Source of the DNA: Reichenbachiella sp.
Lineage (GTDB): Bacteria; Bacteroidota; Bacteroidia; Cytophagales; Cyclobacteriaceae
Length of the DNA: 64,000 nt
Assembly (NCBI RefSeq): GCF_033344935.1
Contig: NZ_JAWPMM010000001.1
Span: forward strand, 372,001 to 436,000
Reading direction: 5' to 3'
Shown here: positions 43,200 to 51,720 of the stretch, one piece after another
How positions within the stretch are numbered: the first letter of the stretch is position 1
Layout of the letters: each line of letters begins with the position of its first letter
Notes under the pieces: model-generated
Seen by the model: the letters and a program-made list of their open reading frames with translations, nothing else
Database searches by the model: none
Told to the model about the DNA's origin: nothing
Made by a program: the position numbers and the translations under genes

Positions 43200-44045
43200 A
43201 TGGAAAAAGTTAAAAATCAAATTGTTGATTCTACACTATTGGCAGGCGTATGTGCAGGTACTGTGGCCTTTTTGATTGCCTACTATCCTTATAATATTCG
43301 GGAAGTATCACTACTATTCTTCAGTGATTTAATATTGCTTGCAAGCCTTATACTCATTTGCACTTTCCGTAAGCAGATAAAGATCAAGCATAAAGCTATT
43401 GTGGTTATTTTGATCTTATTGGTATTAGTTTTTAGCGATATGTATATGTGGGGGCTTTACTCTTTGAATAAAGTTATGATTGTTATTATACCTTTTTATA
43501 CTTTATTCATTTTCAATTTTTGGAATGCCCTTGTAGTTTATGGCATTTCATTAATTGCTTTTCTGAGTATTGGATTTTTTAAAATTTTTAAAACTCAAGA
43601 GGTCCATTCGATTATAGAAAGAATGAATTCATTTGGTGTCTGGATTGAAGGTGCCATTTTGCTTTCGACAGTTGCGCTTATTATTTTAATTTTTACTAGA
43701 AACTATAATGGAGAGTTGTATAATTTAATTGGAAGTCTTGAAAAAAAGAATAATGAGCTGGAAGGAAACCAAATTGAATTAAAAACAAAAAATGAGAAGC
43801 TCAAATCAGCACTTAAGGAGGTGCAATTTAACAATGATAAGTTAACTGAATATACGTTTATCAATTCTCATGTGCTGCGAGCCCCTCTGGCTCGAATGTT
43901 AGGGTTGGCTCAAGTTGTGTCTAAAGATGTGAAGGCAGAAAAACATCAAAAGCTTGTACATGAACTCTTAGCCAGTGCTGAAGAGTTGGATGAGGTAGTT
44001 TCTAAAATAAATGACTCATTGGAAGAACAGCAAGGTTCTAAATAA
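43200..44045 (+). CDS. Membrane protein with histidine-phosphoacceptor-like end but no kinase domain
   Basis: 281 residues. About six membrane helices (residues 10-165), a coiled coil (SLEKKNNELEGNQIELKTKN), then a segment typical of Bacteroidota histidine kinase dimerisation domains: YTFINSHVLRAPLARMLGL with His224, followed by a second helix (LLASAEELDEVVSKINDSL). The protein then stops; there is no HATPase domain. The stop (44043-44045) is genuine in this sequence and no ATPase reading frame follows. It may be a phosphotransfer partner for another kinase or a sensor of a new type. The membrane layout recalls the full-length kinase at 38282. Confidence 0.78.
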   Translation: MEKVKNQIVDSTLLAGVCAGTVAFLIAYYPYNIREVSLLFFSDLILLASLILICTFRKQIKIKHKAIVVILILLVLVFSDMYMWGLYSLNKVMIVIIPFYTLFIFNFWNALVVYGISLIAFLSIGFFKIFKTQEVHSIIERMNSFGVWIEGAILLSTVALIILIFTRNYNGELYNLIGSLEKKNNELEGNQIELKTKNEKLKSALKEVQFNNDKLTEYTFINSHVLRAPLARMLGLAQVVSKDVKAEKHQKLVHELLASAEELDEVVSKINDSLEEQQGSK

Positions 44046-44066
44046 AACAGTACAAAAAATTAGTTT

Positions 44067-45167
44067 CTAGAATTCTGTTCCATGCGTTTGACTGACTACC
44101 CAGTTTCCTAACCATTCATTATTGACGAGACGAACAGCCAAATTCGAAGACCATTTGGAGCCGAACATTTTTTGTATTTGCCTCCCAGTCCAAAGCCTTG
44201 AAGAAAAATTTTGGTGCCAATGCATTCTATAGTTTTCTTCTATTTGAAAGCGTTTGAAATTCCCGCCATTCCATTCTTCCAAAATTACATCTGACAGGAG
44301 TTTTGCTGAGCGAATCGCCATCGCCATGCCATTGCCGCAAAGTGGGGTGATCATACCTGCAGTGTCGCCACACATCAGGATATGATCATAAACGAGCTCC
44401 TTTTTTTCAAACGAAATCTCATTGATGACTTTAGGTTTTTCAAACACGAAATCGGCATTATCCCAAATACTTTTAAGGAATTGATTTTTATGAAGGACAG
44501 TAGTTTCCATCTCATCGATGGATTTGTTTTTTAGGTTATTTCGGTGTGATAAATAGCAGAGATTGAATGTATTATTTTCTACTTGACTAATGCCGCAGTA
44601 TCCATTCTGAAAATTATGTAGAGCAATTTCTTCAGTCGGCAAGTCTATTTTAATGTGATACTTTACGCCTAGGTATGGTGATTTTTTATTCATGAATTTT
44701 CTGCTCTTGTCCAGCGCAGATCGCTTGCCGTAAGCACCAATTACTAGTTTACTCCTGTAGTCCTGCCTATTGGCAGAAATTTGAAACTCGTTGTCTACAA
44801 ATTTGATGTCTTTAACTTTATGGTTTTGAAGAATGGTCGCTCCAGCGGCTTGTGCTTGTTGAAAGAGAAAATAATCAAAAGCAAATCGACTGACACCGAA
44901 TCCACCCATTTCCAATGCCAGTTCTGCTTGTTTTCCATTAGTAGAGGTGAGCTTGAATTTGGAAATTTCTGTGGGGTTCAAGTCTGTTGGAAACAGGCCA
45001 TTTCTTATCAAAAAGGGTTTTACTTCATTCGAAATATATTCACCACAGACCCGATGAAACGGGTAGCTGTTTTTCTCGAACAACGCTACTTCAAACCCTG
45101 ATCGAGCTAGCAATATAGCATTGACAAGTCCAGCTAAGCCACCTCCAACGATAATGACATCGTACAT
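44067..45167 (-). CDS. FAD-dependent oxidoreductase (geranylgeranyl reductase/halogenase-like)
   Basis: 366 residues. Rossmann FAD motif at the start (YDVIIVGGGLAGLVNAILLA), the FEKNSYPFHRVCGEYIS strand typical of the geranylgeranyl reductase/halogenase group, and the second FAD motif MCGDTAGMITPLCGNGMAMA. Relatives in Bacteroidota often sit with type III polyketide synthase and methyltransferase genes; none is here. The reaction is unknown. Soluble cytoplasmic enzyme, single gene. Confidence 0.85.
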   Translation of the reverse strand: MYDVIIVGGGLAGLVNAILLARSGFEVALFEKNSYPFHRVCGEYISNEVKPFLIRNGLFPTDLNPTEISKFKLTSTNGKQAELALEMGGFGVSRFAFDYFLFQQAQAAGATILQNHKVKDIKFVDNEFQISANRQDYRSKLVIGAYGKRSALDKSRKFMNKKSPYLGVKYHIKIDLPTEEIALHNFQNGYCGISQVENNTFNLCYLSHRNNLKNKSIDEMETTVLHKNQFLKSIWDNADFVFEKPKVINEISFEKKELVYDHILMCGDTAGMITPLCGNGMAMAIRSAKLLSDVILEEWNGGNFKRFQIEENYRMHWHQNFSSRLWTGRQIQKMFGSKWSSNLAVRLVNNEWLGNWVVSQTHGTEF

Positions 45168-45240
45168 GGATTAAATATCTTTAGAAATGACGAACTATTA
45201 GAGAGACTCCGCGTAAAATTGCAATTAAATCCCAAATGCG

Positions 45241-45723
45241 ATGTCAGAAAATTTATTTCTCCCGGAAACAGAAAGCAGAGTTGAAAAATACGAAGCTTTA
45301 ATTCCTCAAATCGAAGCTTTGATCTCTACTGAATCGGATCTGATAGCCAATTTGGCTAATGTGGCTGCGGCTTTGAAAGAAGGTATGAATTTTTTCTGGG
45401 TAGGATTTTATTTGGTTAAGGAAGATGAATTGGTGCTTGGGCCTTTTCAGGGTCCGATCGCCTGTACAAGGATTAAAAAAGGCAAAGGAGTTTGTGGTAC
45501 AGCATGGGCAAAAAAAAGGACTGTAATAGTAGAGGATGTGGATCAGTTTCCTGGTCATATTGCCTGTAGCAGCGCTTCTAAATCAGAAATAGTATTGCCA
45601 GCGATCAAGGATGATGAAGTCAAGTTAATTTTGGATATTGATAGTGACGAATTGGCTGATTTTAATCAAGAAGATCAAATACATCTTGAGCGATTGATGA
45701 AAATCATCGAAGCTAAGCTCTAG
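45241..45723 (+). CDS. msrC: Free methionine-(R)-sulfoxide reductase (GAF domain)
   Basis: 160 residues, one GAF domain. The three Cys of fRMsr are present: Cys75 (GPIACTRI), Cys85 (GVCGTAWA), Cys109 (FPGHIACSSAS), with the VEDVDQFPGHIACSSASKSE signature. It reduces free Met-R-sulfoxide using thioredoxin. Single gene, divergent from the FAD oxidoreductase. Confidence 0.93.
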   Translation: MSENLFLPETESRVEKYEALIPQIEALISTESDLIANLANVAAALKEGMNFFWVGFYLVKEDELVLGPFQGPIACTRIKKGKGVCGTAWAKKRTVIVEDVDQFPGHIACSSASKSEIVLPAIKDDEVKLILDIDSDELADFNQEDQIHLERLMKIIEAKL

Positions 45724-45769
45724 GGTACTGGAAATACGATCTTCAATTGTTTTGAATTAAATTCAAGAC

Positions 45770-46165
45770 ATGAACCTACAAAAGACCTTTTCCAAATACT
45801 CCGATCTTTCCCTTCTTTTTGTCCGAATAGCCTTTGGTGTGCGTCTGATCTGGGGCACACAAGACAACATCCTAAGCTACGAACGAATGCAAGAGTTTGC
45901 GGGATTTTTAGAGGCTAATGGGTTTCCATTTCCTATGGTATCAGCGTTCGCGTCTGTTTACCTTCAGTTTGCTGCAGGGATTTGTTGGATTCTTGGTTTA
46001 TGGGTACGAGAAGCCTCATTAGTCATGGTGGCCAATTTTGTCATAGCCATTCTTATGGTACATATTGGAGACACTTACATCAACACAGCTCCTGCCATTC
46101 ACCTACTCACATTTGCTTTCTTCTTGCTTTGCAGTGGAGGAGGGAAGTATTCGATAAAACAGTAA
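45770..46165 (+). CDS. DoxX family membrane protein
   Basis: 131 residues with four helices: LLFVRIAFGVRLIWGTQDN, FASVYLQFAAGICWILGLWV, LVMVANFVIAILMVHIGDTY, IHLLTFAFFLLCSGGGKYS. Same family as 10964-11380. It lies 46 bases after msrC and may be co-transcribed; a link to oxidative stress would fit both, but is inference. Confidence 0.88.
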   Translation: MNLQKTFSKYSDLSLLFVRIAFGVRLIWGTQDNILSYERMQEFAGFLEANGFPFPMVSAFASVYLQFAAGICWILGLWVREASLVMVANFVIAILMVHIGDTYINTAPAIHLLTFAFFLLCSGGGKYSIKQ

Positions 46166-46177
46166 GGCTTTATATTG

Positions 46178-46202
46178 TTTTGTTATGATTAACAAAATTT
46201 TA
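46178..46202 (+). terminator. Probable terminator after the second DoxX gene
   Basis: TTTTGTTA (46178-46185), loop TGAT, TAACAAAA (46190-46197), then TTTTA. The stem is AT-rich, so weak. Confidence 0.45.
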
Positions 46203-46350
46203 TTCTAAATAGAAGGCAAATAATAAGAGGAGTAATATATAATTGCGGTTTATTATTATTGAAAAAAGTCTGGCCGTGCTCCTTAATGTTCAAATAGGTT
46301 CTTATTTGATCCAGGCGAGCTGATTTTAAAAAAGTTTAACTAACAACCCT

Positions 46351-48345
46351 ATGAGAATATTACTACTGGCTATTTGCCTCCTTCCTTCATCATTTCTTCT
46401 TTCACAAAATCTACAACACTACCCTGCACCTTTGCCAGAGGACGGACATTCACTTATGCTGGAACCAGAGGCTATTTTGAATGATCCACTTTCAGTTGGA
46501 TACCCAGCCTTCGCTCAGCACTCAAACCAACGTACAGCATATGTTGATCAATCTGCAACCAACGAAGGTGATCGATTGATTTTTGACAGCCTGATATGGG
46601 AGGTGTATGATGAAGAAAAGAATGCGTGGGAATTCTCTTCGATGTATTGGTACGAGAGGGATGAGCGAGGCAATCCTCTGTTATACATATATCAATTGTA
46701 TGACTCTGAAAATCAGAAGTGGGTTCACGAGACCAAGAGAGAGAAGGTATTCAATGATGATGATCTTGAGACAAGTTTTATAGAGTACAGCTGGGATAAG
46801 GTATCAGAAGCTTGGGTTAATAGTTTAAAAACCATTCAGAGTTATGATGAAAATGGTAATAAAACTTTATATGATCGATACAATTGGAATATAGAGCAAG
46901 CTGAATGGGAGGGGCACTATAAGGATGTTTCTGAGTTTGATGAAGACGGAAATAGAACTTTATATGAACATTACAATAATTGGGATCAGGTGAATGGCTT
47001 GTGGATAGGTGATGAGAAATCACAAACCTGGTTTAACGATAAGAATGAAATTATTGAAAGAATTTACTCCGTATGGAATAGTGATGATGGGAATTGGGTC
47101 AATTCAAAAAAGAACGCATACACTTACAATGCCTCAGATCAGTTGGTTTTACACATTACTTATGAATGGGATGATTCAGGGGATGATTGGGTTAGCGCAT
47201 ATAAAGATGAGTATGAGTACAATGAGGATGCGTCTCTCAAATCAAGAACTCACTACTATAGCAATCCATTTATTTTAGAAAGTAAATTCGAATACACATA
47301 TAATGATCAGTTTAATACAACTATAATAAGATATGATTATTCAGATCCCGATACACGGGAATATGAAACTAAAAATACGATCAAATACAACGACAATAAT
47401 CAGGTTTTAGAATATTATCAGTATGAATGGGACGATATCTCAGAGGAAGGTTCTTGGAAATTGTCAAACTTTGGAATCAATGAATATGATGATAATGGTT
47501 TTAAAACTTTATCTGAAAGCTCATATTGGGATGATGAATTGAATATAGAAGTAAAAAGTCTGAAAACTGTTCATACCTATACGGAAGAGGGCAGAGTTTC
47601 TTATTATCGTCATTTCCAATGGAACAGTGATCATGCTACATGGGAAGGTATTAGAGGTTATAATTATACTTATGATGATCGCGGGTATACTATTGATGAA
47701 GAAAGATATAGAGGTTGGGATTTTGAAACCAATTCATGGGTAGGAGAGTACCGATACACTTATGAGGTCAATGATCATGCAAAGAGAAAATCTTCCAATT
47801 ATTACAATTGGATAGATGGTGGATGGAAGCATACTTATCGGGCGACATATTATCATCATGTAGATTGCTCGAGTAGCAGCATACCTGTTCATAATTATTT
47901 GACCTTAGAGGACCAGACGGAGCTTTGTTCTGTGGAGAGTTTGGTAGCCCCAACAGCCATTGGTTGCGGGGGAGATCTGACAGCCACTACCGATGCTGAA
48001 TTCCCAATCGAAACCGTAGGCACTCATGAGGTGACTTGGACCTACAACGATGGAAATGGTAACACTTCCACTCAGACTCAAAAAGTGATTATCGATCAGA
48101 GCTGTCAGCCGTTAAGTGTTGAGTTAAATAATTTGGTGGAAGTCTACCCTAACCCTTCATTGGGTCAGATCAATTTCAAGCAGAAAATTGATGAGGTAGA
48201 AATATTTAACCAAAATGGGCAGCTTGAAATGCAAATTCTTTCACCAGGTTCTTCCATTAATGTTTCAAAACTGAAAGCGGGCATTTATTACTTGACACTA
48301 AAGTATCAGATGAATACGGCAAGAGTAAAAATTATAAAAAACTAG
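46351..48345 (+). CDS. T9SS-exported surface protein with about 14 Trp/Tyr-rich repeats
   Basis: 664 residues. A signal peptide (RILLLAICLLPSSFLLSQ) is followed from about residue 70 to 510 by about 14 repeats of near 31 residues with the form WD-x8-W-x6-K-x6-Y-D-E-N-G-N (for example WVNSLKTIQSYDENGNKTLY). Then a HYR-like beta-sandwich (GTHEVTWTYNDGNGNTSTQ) and a type A sorting domain (VEVYPNPSLGQINF ... LKAGIYYLTL ... VKIIKN). The repeats resemble YD-like repeats. The sorting domain shows outer-surface export by the type IX system. The ligand is unknown; adhesion is a guess. Confidence 0.85.
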   Translation: MRILLLAICLLPSSFLLSQNLQHYPAPLPEDGHSLMLEPEAILNDPLSVGYPAFAQHSNQRTAYVDQSATNEGDRLIFDSLIWEVYDEEKNAWEFSSMYWYERDERGNPLLYIYQLYDSENQKWVHETKREKVFNDDDLETSFIEYSWDKVSEAWVNSLKTIQSYDENGNKTLYDRYNWNIEQAEWEGHYKDVSEFDEDGNRTLYEHYNNWDQVNGLWIGDEKSQTWFNDKNEIIERIYSVWNSDDGNWVNSKKNAYTYNASDQLVLHITYEWDDSGDDWVSAYKDEYEYNEDASLKSRTHYYSNPFILESKFEYTYNDQFNTTIIRYDYSDPDTREYETKNTIKYNDNNQVLEYYQYEWDDISEEGSWKLSNFGINEYDDNGFKTLSESSYWDDELNIEVKSLKTVHTYTEEGRVSYYRHFQWNSDHATWEGIRGYNYTYDDRGYTIDEERYRGWDFETNSWVGEYRYTYEVNDHAKRKSSNYYNWIDGGWKHTYRATYYHHVDCSSSSIPVHNYLTLEDQTELCSVESLVAPTAIGCGGDLTATTDAEFPIETVGTHEVTWTYNDGNGNTSTQTQKVIIDQSCQPLSVELNNLVEVYPNPSLGQINFKQKIDEVEIFNQNGQLEMQILSPGSSINVSKLKAGIYYLTLKYQMNTARVKIIKN

Positions 48346-48364
48346 TCAAACCACAATCAACAAA

Positions 48365-48407
48365 AAGCCCTCTCAACTTCGAAAGAATTGAGAGGGCTTG
48401 TTTTTTT
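48365..48407. terminator. Bidirectional terminator
   Basis: AAGCCCTCTCAA (48365-48376) pairs perfectly with TTGAGAGGGCTT (48388-48399). Seven T follow on the plus strand and a T-run on the minus strand as well, so it serves both the T9SS gene and the convergent epimerase gene. Confidence 0.9.
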
Positions 48408-48421
48408 AAGTCTTTTGAAAA

Positions 48422-49345
48422 TCAGTAACTAAAACTATTCAGAAACTCGATCATCTCGGATTTGAAGTCAGGCAGGTCCTTCCCATAGTCTACATACTGC
48501 ATGAGCTTCTGATCCATGTCTATCATTTGCTGCTGGAGCTCAGTGTTTTGATTGACAAATAGGAACTCTAATTCAGGCTTCAATTCCTTAAGCACATCTA
48601 CAATATCAAGTACCGAAAGATTCCTTTCAGCTACATTGTATGCTCCTGCTGGCACTTCCTTTTTGATCACGTCTTCCAGAATATTAGCAATAGAATTCAC
48701 GTGGATAAAAGCACGCTGCTGGTTTCCGTTTCCATTGATTTGCAAACGACCGTTAAAGTTACACTCAAATACAAACTTGTTGATTACCGCATCGAAACGC
48801 ATGCTACGGCTATAGCCGTAGACATTACCACATCGTAGGACAATTGGATTTCTTTCTTTACTAAGTCTTTGTATATGCTCCTCTCCTCTTTGTTTGGAAA
48901 TGGCGTAATACGAAGAAGGATTCAGACTGTGATCATCTTTGATGGGCTCGTCGTCAAAACCATAAACACCCATACTACTTAGATAAACAACTTTTTTGAC
49001 ATCACTTTCTTCGATGGCGTAGGTCAATTCAGCTGTTCCCCAGTTATTGATTTGCTCGTAGAAGTGCAGGTTCACATTGGCAAAAGGAGAAGTCACCTTA
49101 GCCGCCAAATGAATGACCACATCGATTCCCTCCATGGCTTTTTTCAAGCTTCTGGAATCGAGCAAATCACCTTTCACAAACTCTATGGCAAAAGGGTTGA
49201 TAAACTTATCGCCCAAGAATAGGTTGTAGTTGCCACGCATCAAATTGTCATAAACTACAATCTTCTCAACCGCTTTATTGCTGCTAAGATTCTTGATCAA
49301 TCGAGTGCCTATATATCCGGCGCCGCCGGTAATTAATACTTTCAT
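48422..49345 (-). CDS. NAD-dependent epimerase/dehydratase
   Basis: 307 residues, extended SDR fold. NAD motif KVLITGGAGYIGTRL, DVVIHLAAKVTSPF, catalytic YxxxK in SSYYAISKQRGEE, and VLRCGNVYG. It is probably a nucleotide-sugar 4-epimerase or dehydratase feeding surface glycan synthesis; the exact sugar cannot be told. It starts 23 bases after the stop of cysH, in the same direction. Confidence 0.9.
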   Translation of the reverse strand: MKVLITGGAGYIGTRLIKNLSSNKAVEKIVVYDNLMRGNYNLFLGDKFINPFAIEFVKGDLLDSRSLKKAMEGIDVVIHLAAKVTSPFANVNLHFYEQINNWGTAELTYAIEESDVKKVVYLSSMGVYGFDDEPIKDDHSLNPSSYYAISKQRGEEHIQRLSKERNPIVLRCGNVYGYSRSMRFDAVINKFVFECNFNGRLQINGNGNQQRAFIHVNSIANILEDVIKKEVPAGAYNVAERNLSVLDIVDVLKELKPELEFLFVNQNTELQQQMIDMDQKLMQYVDYGKDLPDFKSEMIEFLNSFSY

Positions 49346-49368
49346 TTCTTCTAAATCTAAATAGGTGG

Positions 49369-50025
49369 TTATTTACTGACTAGTTCGGTATGAAGCCCAC
49401 ATTCGGTCTTATTCATTCCATACCAACGGGCCTCTCTTTCCATCATTTCGAGACTTGGTTTTCGAGTACATGGTTCACAACCAATACTGCTATAACCCTG
49501 AGACTCTAATGGATGCTTAGGCAGCTTATACTCTCGGATATAATCAAAAATCATTTTGTTGGTCCATTCGAGCATAGGATGAAAACGAACAGAGTCAAAT
49601 TTGGACTTCTCTTCTACTTTCATTTTTGCTCGATTGGCATTCTGATCTCTTCTGATCCCATTGATCCAAATGTCGTAATCAGAAAGCAATCTGTCCATGG
49701 GCTGCACTTTGTTGTAGTAGCAACATCTGTCTGGGTCAGAAGCAAAAAGCAATTTGCCTTCGCTGTCTTTTTGCAAACTTTTTGGCACGTCGGGTTTGAT
49801 CTCGATCATATTAAGTCCGAACTCTTCGGCCAGCTGATCTTTGTAGGCCATGGTTTCAGGAAATAAGAAGCCAGTATTCAAACAATACACAGGAATAGAT
49901 TTGTCGATGCGGCTCAACAAATGGAGCAACACGATACTGTGCGTTTGAAAGGAAGATGTGGTAAATAGTTTTTTACCTTCCTCCTGATACTTTATGATAT
50001 GACTTTTTATTTCATCAAAATCCAT
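49369..50025 (-). CDS. cysH: Adenylyl-sulfate (APS/PAPS) reductase
   Basis: 218 residues. Reduces activated sulfate to sulfite with thioredoxin. The paired Cys that bind a [4Fe-4S] cluster in the APS-reducing type are present: Cys101-Cys102 (DRCCYYNKV) and Cys183/Cys186 (IGCEPCTRKP). The catalytic Cys209 sits in TECGLHTE. TTSSFQTHSIVLLHLL is the nucleotide loop. Neither sulfate adenylyltransferase nor sulfite reductase is adjacent, so the pathway is dispersed. It leads into the epimerase gene; a shared role with sulfated or other glycans is only a thought. Confidence 0.9.
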   Translation of the reverse strand: MDFDEIKSHIIKYQEEGKKLFTTSSFQTHSIVLLHLLSRIDKSIPVYCLNTGFLFPETMAYKDQLAEEFGLNMIEIKPDVPKSLQKDSEGKLLFASDPDRCCYYNKVQPMDRLLSDYDIWINGIRRDQNANRAKMKVEEKSKFDSVRFHPMLEWTNKMIFDYIREYKLPKHPLESQGYSSIGCEPCTRKPSLEMMEREARWYGMNKTECGLHTELVSK

Positions 50026-50199
50026 CGAGACAGGTATTTAAATAAGTTGCGAAGATATATTAATTGCTCTAATTAGAACTTAAAAGGCTTTACTAAACCT
50101 CATAGTTTGGGATAAGGTTACAGTCTTTTCAGTTTTTGTGGGTAGAAGTTTCAATATTTTCAAAAGAACCATTTAAACAGAATGGCGTAACATTGCAAT

Positions 50200-50610
50200 A
50201 TGAGAGCAGCCGTTTATAGAGTAGAGCATTTCAATGCGGCACACCGCCTGCACAATCCTGAATGGAGCGATGAAAAAAACGAATCCGTTTTTGGCAAGTG
50301 CAACAACCCTAATTATCACGGGCATAATTATAACCTAGAAGTAGGCTTGTTTGGTGAGATCAATCCGGAGACCGGTTATGTGTATGACTTGAAGGTCTTG
50401 AGTGACTTGATTGAGGAAAAGGTGCTGGATCGGTTTGATCACAAAAACTTGAATTTGGATGTAATTGAATTCAAAAACCTGAACCCAACGGCAGAAAATA
50501 TAGTTGTAGTAATCTACAATCTGCTGCGCAGCGAAATAGACGAAAAATACGATTTGAAAATAAAGCTATATGAAACAGAAAGAAACTATGTCGAATACCC
50601 CATCGGATGA
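50200..50610 (+). CDS. 6-pyruvoyl-tetrahydropterin synthase-type enzyme (PTPS/QueD family)
   Basis: 136 residues. Zinc ligands His15 (HFNAAHRL), His40 and His42 in GKCNNPNYHGHNYNLEV, with catalytic Cys34. The spacing is C-x5-HGH, as in animal PTPS (CNNPNGHGHNY), not the C-x3-HGH of QueD. It therefore probably converts dihydroneopterin triphosphate to 6-pyruvoyl-tetrahydropterin, although databases often label such proteins 6-carboxytetrahydropterin synthase. It overlaps folE, which makes its substrate. Confidence 0.85.
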   Translation: MRAAVYRVEHFNAAHRLHNPEWSDEKNESVFGKCNNPNYHGHNYNLEVGLFGEINPETGYVYDLKVLSDLIEEKVLDRFDHKNLNLDVIEFKNLNPTAENIVVVIYNLLRSEIDEKYDLKIKLYETERNYVEYPIG

Positions 50611-51253
50611 TGTGATCGATGACTTGGATCATGTAGCGACTTCATTTGACACCCCTCTACGAGCAGATGCTTTCGAGATGGATGATGAATTGAAGATTGA
50701 ATTGATTGCTAAGCATTTCAAAGAAATCATGCAGGTGCTCGGCTTGGACCTGACAGACGATAGTCTCCAAGGCACACCCAATCGAGTGGCAAAAATGTAC
50801 GTGAAAGAAGTGTTTAGTGGACTCAATCCGAAAAACAAACCTCACGCCAGGCTATTTGAAAATAAGTTTGGTTATGACCAAATGCTAGTAGAGAAAGAAA
50901 TTACTTTCTATTCTCATTGTGAGCATCATTTTGTCCCTATCTATGGAAAGGCACACGTAGCATATATCTCTAGTGGAAAAGTAATTGGGCTTTCCAAGAT
51001 TAACCGAATTGTACAGTACTACGCCAAGCGTCCGCAAGTACAAGAGCGCATGACGGTTCAAATTGCTAATGAATTACGACGCGTTTTGAAAACGGAAGAT
51101 GTGGCTGTCGTGATTGATGCCAATCATATGTGTGTTTCTTCTCGAGGAGTGGGCGATACCAATAGCAAAACAGGAACAGCTCACTTCAGTGGAAAATTCA
51201 CAAATGAAGACACCAAAAAGGAATTTCTGAACTATATCAATACGCCGGTATAA
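50588..51253 (+). CDS. folE: GTP cyclohydrolase I
   Basis: About 221 residues from the ATG at 50588; another ATG at 50570 gives 227. Either start lies inside the preceding pterin gene. Zinc and active-site motifs: FYSHCEHHFVPIYGKAHVAY and HMCVSSRGVGD, and LSKINRIVQYYAKRPQVQE. It turns GTP into dihydroneopterin triphosphate, the precursor of folate and of tetrahydrobiopterin-type pterins. The overlap of 23-41 bases implies translational coupling with the PTPS-type gene. Confidence 0.95.
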   Translation: MSNTPSDDVIDDLDHVATSFDTPLRADAFEMDDELKIELIAKHFKEIMQVLGLDLTDDSLQGTPNRVAKMYVKEVFSGLNPKNKPHARLFENKFGYDQMLVEKEITFYSHCEHHFVPIYGKAHVAYISSGKVIGLSKINRIVQYYAKRPQVQERMTVQIANELRRVLKTEDVAVVIDANHMCVSSRGVGDTNSKTGTAHFSGKFTNEDTKKEFLNYINTPV

Positions 51254-51255
51254 AA

Positions 51256-51708
51256 ATGAAAACAAATGTTGATTCCATCAAATCCCTATTAATTAGAGAT
51301 TTGACTAGTCTAGAAAAAGAAATTCAGTCTTACGAACATGAGCCTGATATCTGGAAACTGGATGGAGAAATTAAAAATACAGCAGGCAACTTAACCTTGC
51401 ATATTTGCGGGAACCTTCAACATTTTGTAGGATCCATCATAGGGAAAGACGGCTATGTTCGTAAACGCGAGGATGAGTTTGACAAGAAGGAGGTGCCAGC
51501 CGCTGATTTGCTCGCTGAAATTGACCGTACAAAAAGTGCCGTAACGTCAGCACTTGATCAGTTTTCGGATCAAGACTTGGAAAGTACCTATCCCATGGAA
51601 GTATTTGGCAAACCGATGACTTTTTCTTATTTTCTGATTCATTTAACTGGTCATCTGATGTACCACCTCGGTCAGATCAACTACCATAGACGTCTATTGG
51701 CGTCTTAA
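51256..51708 (+). CDS. DinB family (DUF1572-like) protein
   Basis: 150 residues, four-helix bundle. The metal-binding His are visible: NLTLHICGNLQHF and HLTGHLMYHLGQINYHRR. DinB-like proteins include thiol-transferases using bacillithiol; the partner thiol here is unknown. It starts two bases after folE and is in the same operon. Confidence 0.88.
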   Translation: MKTNVDSIKSLLIRDLTSLEKEIQSYEHEPDIWKLDGEIKNTAGNLTLHICGNLQHFVGSIIGKDGYVRKREDEFDKKEVPAADLLAEIDRTKSAVTSALDQFSDQDLESTYPMEVFGKPMTFSYFLIHLTGHLMYHLGQINYHRRLLAS

Positions 51709-51720
51709 CGCCGATACACT

